Positions 17,135 through 26,198 of a stretch of DNA of 64,000 bases are shown piece after piece (the stretch's first letter is position 1; the number at the start of each line of letters is the position of its first letter). Source of the stretch: Bacteroidota bacterium (lineage in GTDB: Bacteria > Bacteroidota > Bacteroidia > B-17B0 > Aurantibacillaceae). The notes under the pieces are model-generated. The model saw only the letters and a program-made list of their open reading frames with translations, ran no database searches and was not told the DNA's origin. Location: NCBI GenBank assembly GCA_030684395.1, contig JAUXTT010000012.1:1-64000 (forward strand), read 5' to 3'. The position numbers and the translations under genes are program-made.

Positions 17135-18808
17135 TTACTTCACATACTCTCTAAACACCTGATTTAATTTCTTAAGCAGGAAGAACATAACTACTGCAGC
17201 AGACAATAACAATATTACATTCACCATAAAATAAAGCATCTTGTTATCATAATTATCCCAAAAGGTTGCCAGGATCCCACTTAACATATTTCCAATAGAA
17301 GTAGACAGGAACCATCCTCCCATCATCAATGCAGTTAAACGTGCAGGTGATAGTTTTGATACCAAAGAAAGTCCCATTGGACTCAGGCATAACTCCCCTA
17401 TTGTAACAACTCCGTACGTTCCTATCAGCCATAATATACTTGCCTTTTCCTGACCGTTATGACAAACATACACCGCTGCCATCATTACAAAAGGAGATAA
17501 GCCGCTGATCAGTAATCCCCAGCCAATTTTAGATGGTGTAGTAGGTTCTTTTCCTTTACGTCTCAGTAATGCAAAAAAAGCAACAACTATGGGTGTCAGC
17601 AATATAACCCATCCAGGATTAATGGATTGAGATAATTCTGTTGGAATCAAATAAACCGATTCATTCTTCTTTGGCATTCGGTCGGCTGAAACATTTTTGA
17701 AATAAGGCGGAAGGTCTTTCCCTTTTATTGTATCGGGTTTAATTTTTTGAGTTACCGGATCAAGTTTCGGAACAATTATCAGCCTGAATTGTTCGTCTGT
17801 TATAGGGCGAATTTTATCTGTTGCCTTTAGGGTGTCAACAATACTTAACTTTGTTGCAAGAGGTAAAACCGACGCGGGCATTTCTCTTTCAGTATACAAT
17901 TGCATCCATTTGGTAAGTGCAGTTCCGTTTTGTTTAAACACAGCCCAGAAAACAATCACCACCAAAAAAATCACATACATGGTACGTATCGGTTTTTTTT
18001 CTGCTGATTCTGCCTTTTTATACAATCTGAAATAGAACCAGATGATTGGTAAACAAGCAAAAATAAATGCATCATTTGCATCTTTACCGAAAATATTCCC
18101 CGGGATTTGCCAACCAATTAATGCCGCAATTAAACTTGGCAACAAGGTATAACCAAAGATCTTTCCAAGTGATTGGTCAGTCGGTTTCAATGGTTTTAAT
18201 ATATCAACATGCTTGTAATGTTTATTACCGGCTATAAATATGATAACTCCAATAAACATTCCAACACCGGCTGATGTGAAGGCTCCCTTCCAGCCATAAT
18301 TATTTCGCATAGCTGCGGCAATAAATGTACAAATGAAGGCACCAATATTTATCCCTGAATAGAAGATATTATAGCCTGCATCTTTTTTGTCTTTATATTT
18401 TTCTTCGTTATATAAATTTCCGAGGAGTGTAGAAATATTAGGTTTAAAAAAACCATTACCGAGTATGACTAACCCAAGAGCAATATAAAATACAGTGATA
18501 TTATGAACTCCAACCAAACAATAACCTGTACCCATTAAGAGACCTCCTATAATAATAGAGGTTCTATATCCCAGTTTTCGATCAGCCAATAAACCACCAA
18601 CAAAAGGTGTAAGGAACACCAGTGCTATAAAAACACCATACAAGCTTGAGGAGTCTTTCATGTTCATTCCCCAGCCACCACCGGGAACGTTATCTGCCTG
18701 CAGGTACAGCATAAAAATTGCTATCATAAGGTAATAACCGAAACGCTCCCACATCTCTGCAAAGAACAAAAAATATAAACCTTTAGGATGTTTGGGTGTT
18801 GAACTCAT
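17135..18808 (-). CDS. POT/PTR2-family proton-dependent peptide transporter
   Basis: A 557-residue MFS protein. The N-terminal 'FFAEMWERFGYYLMIAIF' is the hallmark ExxERFxYY proton/substrate motif of the POT family, followed by 'LADRKLGYR' and 'GNGFFKPNISTLLG'. At least twelve membrane spans are visible. A hydrophilic loop of about 110 residues (about 310-400) lies in the middle, longer than in model POTs and common in Bacteroidota members. It imports di- or tripeptides across the inner membrane. The start overlaps the stop of the Doc toxin gene by 4 bp, so it is translated at the end of this operon. Confidence 0.93.
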   Translation of the reverse strand: MSSTPKHPKGLYFLFFAEMWERFGYYLMIAIFMLYLQADNVPGGGWGMNMKDSSSLYGVFIALVFLTPFVGGLLADRKLGYRTSIIIGGLLMGTGYCLVGVHNITVFYIALGLVILGNGFFKPNISTLLGNLYNEEKYKDKKDAGYNIFYSGINIGAFICTFIAAAMRNNYGWKGAFTSAGVGMFIGVIIFIAGNKHYKHVDILKPLKPTDQSLGKIFGYTLLPSLIAALIGWQIPGNIFGKDANDAFIFACLPIIWFYFRLYKKAESAEKKPIRTMYVIFLVVIVFWAVFKQNGTALTKWMQLYTEREMPASVLPLATKLSIVDTLKATDKIRPITDEQFRLIIVPKLDPVTQKIKPDTIKGKDLPPYFKNVSADRMPKKNESVYLIPTELSQSINPGWVILLTPIVVAFFALLRRKGKEPTTPSKIGWGLLISGLSPFVMMAAVYVCHNGQEKASILWLIGTYGVVTIGELCLSPMGLSLVSKLSPARLTALMMGGWFLSTSIGNMLSGILATFWDNYDNKMLYFMVNVILLLSAAVVMFFLLKKLNQVFREYVK

Positions 18809-19182
18809 AGTTTAAATGTGTGAATCTTTAACCAATTAGTAATTTCTTCGATAGATGATTTTCCAGTTGTAACTTGAATCACAAAGTCATATTTCTCATC
18901 TTGACTTGCTTTAATATCATACCTTTCAGAAAGCAGTATTAATCTGGCAAGTGTATATCCAGTCCTTTTGTTTCCGTCAATAAAAGGATGATTAATTAAA
19001 ATACTCTCCAAAATTGCTGCTGCCTTTTCGATCGGCCCCGAGTATAAATCTATTCCATCAAAGGTTGCAAAAGGTCTGTTAATGGCAGATTCCAGTAGCC
19101 AATGATCTCTTACTCCTTGAGCACCGCCATAATTTTCAATAAGTTTGGAATGGATAAGTAATACAACTTCCTTTGAAATCAT
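18805..19182 (-). CDS. Death-on-curing (Doc) Fic-fold toxin
   Basis: A 125-residue single-domain Doc-type toxin. The Fic-fold active motif HPFIDGNKRTG (H65 onward) is intact, with the Lys-bearing 'GNKRT' variant typical of Doc kinases, which phosphorylate EF-Tu and block translation, rather than AMPylating Fic proteins ('GNGR'). The N-terminal half ('IHSKLIENYGG', 'LLESAINRPFATF') also fits Doc. The start overlaps the antitoxin stop as ATGA, the standard antitoxin-first arrangement. Being embedded between hemE and a transporter is unusual for a mobile addiction module. Confidence 0.92.
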   Translation of the reverse strand: MISKEVVLLIHSKLIENYGGAQGVRDHWLLESAINRPFATFDGIDLYSGPIEKAAAILESILINHPFIDGNKRTGYTLARLILLSERYDIKASQDEKYDFVIQVTTGKSSIEEITNWLKIHTFKL

Positions 19183-19367
19183 TGAGCAAGTTTCTTTAAT
19201 AATTCATCATCCTCTAAAAGAACTTTAGAAAGATTCTTCAGTAATGATAAATCAGTAACATCTTTACGTTGAAGTTGATTAAGTAAATCTAATATTGGCG
19301 CAAGAAATTCTTCCGGAATCTCTTCGATTTTCTTATTAATTTCGTTTTTTATCTCTTGCTTTCCCAT
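19179..19367 (-). CDS. Putative antitoxin of the Doc pair
   Basis: A 62-residue charged protein, mostly helical: 'EIKNEINKKIEEIPEEFLAPILDLLNQLQ' followed by a helix rich in Leu/Lys/Asp. It is assigned by position (directly upstream of doc, 4-bp overlap) and size. It does not resemble the classic Phd/YefM fold and carries no obvious DNA-binding domain; similar short proteins are annotated near Doc/RelE-type toxins in Bacteroidota. The C-terminal helix may plug the Doc active site as Phd's does (inference). The ATG at 19367 avoids overlap with hemE, which an upstream in-frame start would cause. Confidence 0.7.
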   Translation of the reverse strand: MGKQEIKNEINKKIEEIPEEFLAPILDLLNQLQRKDVTDLSLLKNLSKVLLEDDELLKKLAQ

Positions 19368-19395
19368 AGTCAAATTTACAAAAAGAACCCAATAT

Positions 19396-20409
19396 TTACA
19401 ATCCTTTAATACAATCAACAAAAAACTTTACCTTCTTAAAATCTGTATCCGGATACAATCCATGACCAAGATTTGCAATGTAACGTTGTTTACCAAAAGC
19501 TTGTATCATCTTTTTTGCTTCAGCTTCGATCACACTTTCATCGGCATACAACATACACGGATCCGCATTTCCTTGTAAGGTTTTATCTTTACCAACAATT
19601 GCCCTGCATGCATGCGGACTCATGGTCCAATCCAACCCAATAGTATTACACTTTGTTTTGGCAATATCCATTACAGCAAAGTGAGCGTCTTTTGCAAACA
19701 CAGTAACAGGAACTAATCCATGTACTGCATCACAAATCATAGAAATATATTTTAGTGAAAATTCGTTATATTGTTCTTTACCCAAAACTCCTGCCCAGGA
19801 ATCAAAGATCTGCAACATATCTGCTCCTGCTGCTACTTGTGCCTTCAGATAATTGATTGAAGATAGAGTGATTTTCTCTAATAATTTATGTGCTAATGCA
19901 GGGTGTGTATATAAAAACTTCTTTGCCTTACTGAACGTCTTACTGCCACTACCCTCTATCATATACGCAAATAAAGTCCAGGGCGCGCCACAAAAACCAA
20001 TTAAAGGGACGCGGTTATTCAGGTCTTTCTTCGCGATCTTAATTGCATCTAACACATATTGCAATTCATTTCCATCAGCCACATGCAGATCGTCAATATC
20101 TTTTTCTATCTGAACTGTTTTTTCGAACCAAGGACCTTTGCTTTCAATCATTTGATAAGGCAATCCCATTGCTTCAGGGATAACTAAAATATCAGAGAAG
20201 ATAATTGCCGCATCTACGCCCAAAATATCAACAGGCTGAATAGTGACTTCTGCAGCCATCTCTGGAGTTTTAACAAAATCAATAAAACCCTTTGCTTTGG
20301 CTCTTACGGCTCTGTACTCAGGTAAAATCCTGCCTGCCTGACGCATTAACCAAACCGGAACACGTTCTACTTCTTCTCCTCTTGCTGCTCTTAATATAAG
20401 ATCATTCAT
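19396..20409 (-). CDS. hemE: Uroporphyrinogen decarboxylase
   Basis: A 337-residue cytoplasmic enzyme that decarboxylates the four acetate side chains of uroporphyrinogen III to give coproporphyrinogen III in haem synthesis. The diagnostic '[18 protein letters not shown]' block is present near the N-terminus, followed by '[16 protein letters not shown]', '[16 protein letters not shown]', 'IFDSWAG' and the C-terminal '[11 protein letters not shown]'. Length is normal. It lies downstream of the acylphosphatase gene and upstream of the toxin-antitoxin pair; no other haem gene is nearby. Confidence 0.97.
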   Translation of the reverse strand: MNDLILRAARGEEVERVPVWLMRQAGRILPEYRAVRAKAKGFIDFVKTPEMAAEVTIQPVDILGVDAAIIFSDILVIPEAMGLPYQMIESKGPWFEKTVQIEKDIDDLHVADGNELQYVLDAIKIAKKDLNNRVPLIGFCGAPWTLFAYMIEGSGSKTFSKAKKFLYTHPALAHKLLEKITLSSINYLKAQVAAGADMLQIFDSWAGVLGKEQYNEFSLKYISMICDAVHGLVPVTVFAKDAHFAVMDIAKTKCNTIGLDWTMSPHACRAIVGKDKTLQGNADPCMLYADESVIEAEAKKMIQAFGKQRYIANLGHGLYPDTDFKKVKFFVDCIKGL

Positions 20410-20411
20410 TT

Positions 20412-20450
20412 AGTTTCGAGTTGGAAGTTTCGAGTTGGAAGTTTCGAGTT
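20412..20450. repeat. Short tandem repeat, 14-bp unit
   Basis: AGTTTCGAGTTGGA is repeated at 20412-20425 and 20426-20439, with a partial third copy to 20450, just upstream of hemE. Related 'AGTTTGGAGTTT' wording appears in the P3 arm of the riboswitch at about 37700. Confidence 0.75.
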
Positions 20451-20483
20451 ACTCTAAAACTCTACGCTTCTAACTTTAAACTA

Positions 20484-20756
20484 TTATCTTTTTAATTCAA
20501 AATTTTTGTAATGTTTTACTTCTTGTTCCTCAGCAATAACTTCTGTAACCTTTGCCAAGGGTGGTCCTATGTAACACCATTCAATCAGTTTATTAATATC
20601 CTCTTCCTTTCCTTCTGCTTCAATATACACATCACCATTGGCAAGATTTTTAACCAGACCGCTCAGATGCAATTTAAGTGCTCTGGAATGTACAGAGAAC
20701 CTGTAGGATACACCCTGCACCCTACCCTTTACTATTATTGAGTAATGGCGTATCAC
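20484..20756 (-). CDS. Acylphosphatase
   Basis: A 90-residue protein with the complete acylphosphatase signature: '[14 protein letters not shown]' (catalytic Arg in 'YRFSV') and '[19 protein letters not shown]' (catalytic Asn in 'KNLANG'). These enzymes hydrolyse acyl phosphates such as 1,3-bisphosphoglycerate; their true role in bacteria is unsettled. The gene overlaps the upstream epimerase stop by 4 bp, so it is translated as part of that operon. Confidence 0.93.
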   Translation of the reverse strand: MIRHYSIIVKGRVQGVSYRFSVHSRALKLHLSGLVKNLANGDVYIEAEGKEEDINKLIEWCYIGPPLAKVTEVIAEEQEVKHYKNFELKR

Positions 20757-21739
20757 TTATTCAGAACCTCCAGATTGCGGTGCTCTGTTTTCGTTAATTC
20801 ATCTTTTGATAATGATTTAAAGTACTCATAGGTGATTTTTAAACCTTCTGCACGTGATACTTTTGGTTCCCAACCTAAAATTGTTTGAGCCTTTGTAATG
20901 TCAGGTCTACGTTGTTTTGGATCGTCTTTTGGTAAAGGTAATGAAATCAATTTTTGATTTGCTCCTGTAAGCTTCAATATCTCTTCACCAAATTCTTTAA
21001 TAGTAATCTCACTCGGATTACCAACATTAACAGGCATGTGATAATCGCTCATTAATAAACGATAAATACCTTCAACCAAATCATCCACATAACAGAAACT
21101 GCGGGTTTGGCTTCCATCACCAAACATGGTTAGATCTTCACCGCGCAATGCTTGCCCAATAAATGCAGGTAATACACGTCCATCATTCAGACGCATGCGT
21201 GGACCATATGTATTAAAGATTCGTATAATTCTTGTTTCCAATCCATGCGTATCATGATAGGCCATGGTAAGAGCTTCCATAAAACGTTTTGCTTCGTCGT
21301 AACAGCCACGGGGTCCAACCGGGTTTACATTTCCCCAGTATTCTTCCGGTTGAGGATGAACATGTGGATCTCCGTATACTTCGCTGGTAGATGCAACCAA
21401 CACACGGGCATTTTTAACACGTGCTAATCCCAATACATTATGCGTACCTAAAGAAGATACTTTTAATGTTTGAATAGGAATTTTTAAATAATCGATTGGG
21501 CTTGCGGGTGATGCAAAATGTAATATGAAATCCAGCTTACCGGGAACATGAATAAATTTACTTACATCATGATGATAAAATTCAAACTGTGGCAACTTGA
21601 ATAAGTGCTCTATATTTTTAAGATCTCCTGTAATAAGGTTATCCATCCCTATCACAAAAAAACCTTCTTTTATAAATCTATCGCAAAGATGCGAACCTAA
21701 AAAACCTGCCGCACCTGTAATTAAAACTCTTTTCTGCAT
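20753..21739 (-). CDS. UDP-glucuronate decarboxylase-like SDR epimerase
   Basis: A 328-residue extended short-chain dehydrogenase. The NAD site '[12 protein letters not shown]' is at the N-terminus, the active-site Tyr-x3-Lys is in '[13 protein letters not shown]', and 'HFASPASP', '[10 protein letters not shown]', 'NTYGPRM' and '[18 protein letters not shown]' are typical of the UXS branch. It would turn UDP-glucuronate into UDP-xylose for surface glycans. Many related epimerases share these motifs, so the product is likely but not certain. It heads the operon running through acylphosphatase and hemE. Confidence 0.9.
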   Translation of the reverse strand: MQKRVLITGAAGFLGSHLCDRFIKEGFFVIGMDNLITGDLKNIEHLFKLPQFEFYHHDVSKFIHVPGKLDFILHFASPASPIDYLKIPIQTLKVSSLGTHNVLGLARVKNARVLVASTSEVYGDPHVHPQPEEYWGNVNPVGPRGCYDEAKRFMEALTMAYHDTHGLETRIIRIFNTYGPRMRLNDGRVLPAFIGQALRGEDLTMFGDGSQTRSFCYVDDLVEGIYRLLMSDYHMPVNVGNPSEITIKEFGEEILKLTGANQKLISLPLPKDDPKQRRPDITKAQTILGWEPKVSRAEGLKITYEYFKSLSKDELTKTEHRNLEVLNK

Positions 21740-21789
21740 AAAATAATTTGTTTAAAATCTTAATCTGTAAAATTAACTATTAATCCCAC

Positions 21790-23886
21790 TTATTCAACTA
21801 TCATCTTTTTAATAAACCTGTTTCCATCTATGGATAAAACAATAAAATAAACTCCCGATGAACGTTGATAATTGTTTAAATCGATTTGCTGCACCCCTGA
21901 ACCTAATTTTTTGTTCATTACCGTATCCACTTCCTTGCCGAGTACGTCCAAAACTTTAACTGAAATATCGGATGACTTTGTTAAAGTAAACTGAAGGCTC
22001 GTTGTTTCTTTAGAAGGATTAGGAAATAACTGAAGATTTAAGGTGTTTTCGTATTGCTCATTAATACCAACAACGCTTTGAGCGATATTTATATCATCGA
22101 TGTAAATATTGTTTTTATTTCCTGCTGCATCGCTTGTAAACACAAATTTAAAAAACACATTACTTTGTGTATTGATCGCACTCACTGATACCGTTTCTGT
22201 TCTCCAGTCGTTTGCCGATGTTGGCACAAATGCACTTGTAGTTGTTCCGGCAACTGTTGATAAAGAAGATCCTGTTTTCGCATAACGCTGCAACCATGTT
22301 TGCCCACAATTGATAGAAGAAAATACTTGCAGTTTTTCATTTGCAGAAGTAGTTGATCGTTGATAAGCTAATTTAAAAGTGAAGGCTACCGGAGGGTTAG
22401 CTGAATTGATTGCATTGAGATCGAAGCTTGGTGAATATAAAACTTCTATATCTCCAGTTGTATTTGTAAAATTATTGATCATTGCAGATTTGGTACCTGA
22501 TGAAGAAGCAGTTGATGTTTCTACCCATGTATTTGCATCCATACTATTCTCTGTGATCCAATCTGTACCCGGAATAGTAGATACTTCAAATCCTTCATTA
22601 AAAACACTTGAGTAATCTGCCGTGTTACTAACAATTGAAATGTAATTACTCTTTGATATATTGGAAGTTCCACCGGTATTAGTTGCCGTATAAGAAACAG
22701 CGTATAGACCCGGACTCGCATAGCTTACTGTAGGCATCGAATCGGTTGAAGCATTTGGTGTTCCTCCCGGGAAATCCCAATTCCAAATTGTTGGATGAGA
22801 ATTTAATGTGTTATCTCTGAATTGAATGGATTGGCCGGTACAATAATTATATTTATTGTTAACTGTAATAAAATCTGCAACCGGTGCACAAACCTGTGGA
22901 TTAGTAACACCAGTCGCTAACAAATTGGAAGGGCTTACTAAATTATCTCTTCCTGAATTAGCACCTGTAGCTATTACATTGCGCATAAGGTTTTTTTGCC
23001 CTATGGTAAACATTTTATCACAATACGAGTACTCCATATAATTCTGTACATTTTCAGTTACGCCCGGGGTGCAAACCTGATTGTTTGTTAGATTACACGA
23101 GGACCAACCCATTGTAACGGGAGTATCACCAACTCCATCATCTCCACAAGCAACACCCGGATCATTAGTACCACCCCAAACGTGGTCGAGCCCCAACCAA
23201 TGACCAACCTCATGTGTTAATACACGTGAAGTAAAAGGAGAACTGCTTCCTATGGATCCAACATAGCTATGCAATGAAACTACTGCGTCGGCAGGGTTAC
23301 CTGCTCCCAGCCATCCGGGGATATAAGTATAAGCTGCTGCACCCGGAAAATCAAGTGTTTTACATATATAAAAACAAAGATATTTTTGCGGATCCCATAA
23401 TCCCGGACCAACTCCTGTATAACTATATGAAGCGTCAAAATTGGTTGCCGGTGTATTATGTCTGATAATACCGTTGGTGCAGTTACCATCAGGGTCAATA
23501 GTTGCTAACCTGAATTCTATTTCAATGTCAGCCGCAAGTTGTTTAAATTCGGTAACAATATCCGTTGTATCGGGGTTTAATTTTCTGTAATCCACATTTA
23601 AGATTCTAACGGCATCTTCTACCTGAGCATTTGAAATGTTTTCTCCTCCACCCTGATGCAAAATATGAAACACAACAGGAATTATATAAACATTTCCACC
23701 GGCTGTTTTAAAAGAATTGAGTTTTTCTCTTTGTTTAGTTGTTTCCTCAACTCGTTTGGCGAATTTTTTATCTGTACTTGCCTTCTTTAGCATTGCCTCT
23801 GTAGAAGCACACTTATTCATTTCCTGAGCTTGCCCTAAAACTGAAACGACCAGAAACGTTATTACTAATCTTATTATTTTTTTCAT
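21790..23886 (-). CDS. Secreted M43 (cytophagalysin-type) metalloprotease with T9SS type A domain, paralogue 1
   Basis: A 698-residue secreted protease. After the signal peptide comes a short prosegment with 'NKCASTEAM', which may act as a cysteine switch (inference). The M43 catalytic domain has zinc motif HEVGHWLGLDH (about residues 224-234) and a Met-turn region 'NVQNYMEYSYC'. It is followed by a PKD domain ('WNWDFPGGTPNAS'), a jelly-roll/MAM-like domain ('IYIDDINI') and a type A sorting domain ('LFPNPSKETTSL' to 'GNRFIKKMIVE'). T9SS exports it to the surface or medium. It is the shortest of three tandem paralogues and the last in the row. Confidence 0.95.
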   Translation of the reverse strand: MKKIIRLVITFLVVSVLGQAQEMNKCASTEAMLKKASTDKKFAKRVEETTKQREKLNSFKTAGGNVYIIPVVFHILHQGGGENISNAQVEDAVRILNVDYRKLNPDTTDIVTEFKQLAADIEIEFRLATIDPDGNCTNGIIRHNTPATNFDASYSYTGVGPGLWDPQKYLCFYICKTLDFPGAAAYTYIPGWLGAGNPADAVVSLHSYVGSIGSSSPFTSRVLTHEVGHWLGLDHVWGGTNDPGVACGDDGVGDTPVTMGWSSCNLTNNQVCTPGVTENVQNYMEYSYCDKMFTIGQKNLMRNVIATGANSGRDNLVSPSNLLATGVTNPQVCAPVADFITVNNKYNYCTGQSIQFRDNTLNSHPTIWNWDFPGGTPNASTDSMPTVSYASPGLYAVSYTATNTGGTSNISKSNYISIVSNTADYSSVFNEGFEVSTIPGTDWITENSMDANTWVETSTASSSGTKSAMINNFTNTTGDIEVLYSPSFDLNAINSANPPVAFTFKLAYQRSTTSANEKLQVFSSINCGQTWLQRYAKTGSSLSTVAGTTTSAFVPTSANDWRTETVSVSAINTQSNVFFKFVFTSDAAGNKNNIYIDDINIAQSVVGINEQYENTLNLQLFPNPSKETTSLQFTLTKSSDISVKVLDVLGKEVDTVMNKKLGSGVQQIDLNNYQRSSGVYFIVLSIDGNRFIKKMIVE

Positions 23887-23909
23887 CTTACTTTATTGAC
23901 CCTACAAAA

Positions 23910-23944
23910 GTAATAAGGCACAGGGATTTCCTGTGCCTTATTAC
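23910..23944 (-). terminator. Terminator between protease paralogues 2 and 1
   Basis: A perfect 15-bp inverted repeat, GTAATAAGGCACAGG / CCTGTGCCTTATTAC, with a 5-nt loop and a short T-tract on the minus strand. A TACTTTTG element at its downstream edge (23905-23912) could be the -7 box of the next gene. Confidence 0.85.
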
Positions 23945-23962
23945 TGATTATTTTTAATTTAC

Positions 23963-26137
23963 TTATTCAATAATAATTTTTCTGATAATAGTCTTTCCGT
24001 CAATTGTCAATTTCGAAAAATAAACTCCCGAAGCTAACTTATTGTTTGATCCAAATGAATAATCATAAGAACCGTTTAATAAGTCTTTGTTTACAACCAT
24101 TTCAAGCGTTTTACCCAAAACATCAACTAATTCAAGTTTAACAGAATGCTTCTCTGTTAATTCAAAAGCCACGTGAACTTCTCCGTTACCCGGATTTGGA
24201 TAAACATTGTAACCCAGCGAAGATTCAAACTGTTCTTCTATTCCTACGCCATTATTAGTAATATTAATATCATCAATATAAATATTATTACTCTCACCAC
24301 TGTCATCAGAGGTAAAAACAAATTTGAACCACACATTTTGTTGAGCGAGCAAAGAAGAAATTGCAACAGTTTCAGTTCTCCACTGAGACGCTAGTGTAGG
24401 AACAAATGGACTTGTGTTAGCTCCCGTAACGTTTGCTAAAGCAGAACCTGTTTTTGAATAACGTTGATTCCAGCTTTGTCCACAATTGGTAGAAGAGAAA
24501 ACCTGAAGTTTTTCACTTGCGGTTGTTGTTTTGCGTTGGTGAGACAGTTTAAAGGTAAACACCAAACCCGGGCTGACAGCGTTCATTGCACTTAAGTTAT
24601 AAGTAGGCGTATAAAGTATTTCAACCGCATTGGTGGAATTCGTGAAATTATTTATCATCATAGAGTTAGTACCTGTGCAAGCTGCAGTTGTAGTTTGTGC
24701 CCACGCAGGTCCACCACCTGTATTATCTATTGTCCAATCAGCATTTGGAACTATTATACTCTCATAACTTTCAACTAATGTATTTTGAATACTTGCGGTG
24801 CTACTGCTAACTACTATTAGATTACTTTTTGTAACAACATCAGTACCCGCACTGGTTGTTGCAGTATAAGTTACAGAGTAAACTCCAGGAGTGTTGTATT
24901 GTATAGTAGGCATTGAGTCCGTTGAAGTACTTGGTGTTCCACCGGGAAAATCCCAACTCCATCCCGTTACTGTTGCATTCCATGTAGAATCTTTAAACTG
25001 TGTTGTAGATCCTGCACACAAATAAACTTTATCGGCAACTACTTCAAAACCTGCATCAGGAACACAAACAATTGGACTTGTAACTCCTGTGTTATTAAGA
25101 TTAGTTGATGAAGACAATGTGCTTCTTCCGGAGGTTGTAGATCCTAATGCTGTTCTCATACGGGTAACCTGGCCATCGGTAAACATCATGGAACAATAGG
25201 AGTAATCCATATAATTCTGATAATTTTCGAAAGCTCCTGTGTTGCATACTTGGGAACCGGTTGGTGTAGGGCAATAATCCCAACCCATTGTTATAGGTGT
25301 ATCTGAAACACCTTCATCACCACAAGCTACTCCCGGAGAATTGGTGCTCCCCCAAACATGAGGTAAATTAAACCAATGCCCAACTTCGTGAGTTAAAGCT
25401 CTTGATTGATTAACATTTCCTGTTCCTATAGAACCAATATAGTTATGTAAAATAACGATTGCATCATGAGCATTCCCTGAACCCCATGTTCCAGGACGAT
25501 ATGTATAACCAGCTGCACCACTACTAATTGATTTTACAGAATAAACATTCATATACTTGGTTGGGTTCCATTTACCCGCTGTGGTTCCGGTATAAGGGCA
25601 GTTATCTCCACTTGTCCAGTCTGTTAAAGTATTATTATAATAAACAATTCCATTTGTACAGTTTCCCAGAGGGTCTTTGGTAGCGAGATAAAATTCAATT
25701 TCAGCTTTTCCAAAAATCGATTGAAAAGCGGATATTATATCAGTACTATCCGCGTTTAATGCTGCATAATCCCTATTTAAAATAGCTACTGCATCTTTTA
25801 CCTGCTCCGGAGTTATTTTTTCAGAGCCATCCTGATGAAGAATATGAAATACCACCGGAATCTTAATGATGGTTGCCTGAACACTATTATTACCTGTGGT
25901 GTTTTTTTGCGTCTCATTTATGGAGTACCCATTTTTGAAGTTCTCGTATCCTATTTTAAAAGCTTTTTTGTCGGCTTCTGCCAATTCCTTATCGCTTTTT
26001 TCAATTCTAGCTCTTGCCTCAGGGTTATTTTTAAATACTTCGTTCATGGCTTCTGTGGTACCACAGAATTTATGTTGTTCCTGCGCAAGAGAAACAAAGC
26101 CTATCAGGCCGAATGCAATAAATAACGATTTTTTCAT
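23963..26137 (-). CDS. Secreted M43-type metalloprotease with T9SS type A domain, paralogue 2
   Basis: A 724-residue paralogue of the flanking proteases with the same order: signal peptide, Cys-bearing 'HKFCGTTEAMNE' prosegment, M43 catalytic domain (HEVGHWFNLPH, about residues 250-260; 'NYQNYMDYSYC'), PKD domain ('WSWDFPGGTPSTS'), MAM-like jelly roll and type A CTD ('VYPNPGNGEVHV' to 'KTIIRKIIIE'). Its C-terminal half is closer to paralogue 3 than to paralogue 1 (both share 'SNNIYIDDINI' and 'TEKHSVKLELVD'). The zinc ligands are intact, so it should be active. A terminator on each side makes it a separate transcription unit. Confidence 0.95.
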   Translation of the reverse strand: MKKSLFIAFGLIGFVSLAQEQHKFCGTTEAMNEVFKNNPEARARIEKSDKELAEADKKAFKIGYENFKNGYSINETQKNTTGNNSVQATIIKIPVVFHILHQDGSEKITPEQVKDAVAILNRDYAALNADSTDIISAFQSIFGKAEIEFYLATKDPLGNCTNGIVYYNNTLTDWTSGDNCPYTGTTAGKWNPTKYMNVYSVKSISSGAAGYTYRPGTWGSGNAHDAIVILHNYIGSIGTGNVNQSRALTHEVGHWFNLPHVWGSTNSPGVACGDEGVSDTPITMGWDYCPTPTGSQVCNTGAFENYQNYMDYSYCSMMFTDGQVTRMRTALGSTTSGRSTLSSSTNLNNTGVTSPIVCVPDAGFEVVADKVYLCAGSTTQFKDSTWNATVTGWSWDFPGGTPSTSTDSMPTIQYNTPGVYSVTYTATTSAGTDVVTKSNLIVVSSSTASIQNTLVESYESIIVPNADWTIDNTGGGPAWAQTTTAACTGTNSMMINNFTNSTNAVEILYTPTYNLSAMNAVSPGLVFTFKLSHQRKTTTASEKLQVFSSTNCGQSWNQRYSKTGSALANVTGANTSPFVPTLASQWRTETVAISSLLAQQNVWFKFVFTSDDSGESNNIYIDDINITNNGVGIEEQFESSLGYNVYPNPGNGEVHVAFELTEKHSVKLELVDVLGKTLEMVVNKDLLNGSYDYSFGSNNKLASGVYFSKLTIDGKTIIRKIIIE

Positions 26138-26150
26138 TTTGTTTAATTTT

Positions 26151-26187
26151 AAAAAATCATTTCCCTTAAATGGGGAAATGATTTTTT
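26151..26187. terminator. Terminator between protease paralogues 3 and 2
   Basis: AAAAAATCATTTCCC (26151-26165) and GGGAAATGATTTTTT (26173-26187) form a perfect 15-bp stem around a 7-nt loop, with A/T tracts on both ends. It can therefore work in either direction and ends the transcript of the gene at 26199-28454. Confidence 0.88.
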
Positions 26188-26198
26188 GATTTATTGTT

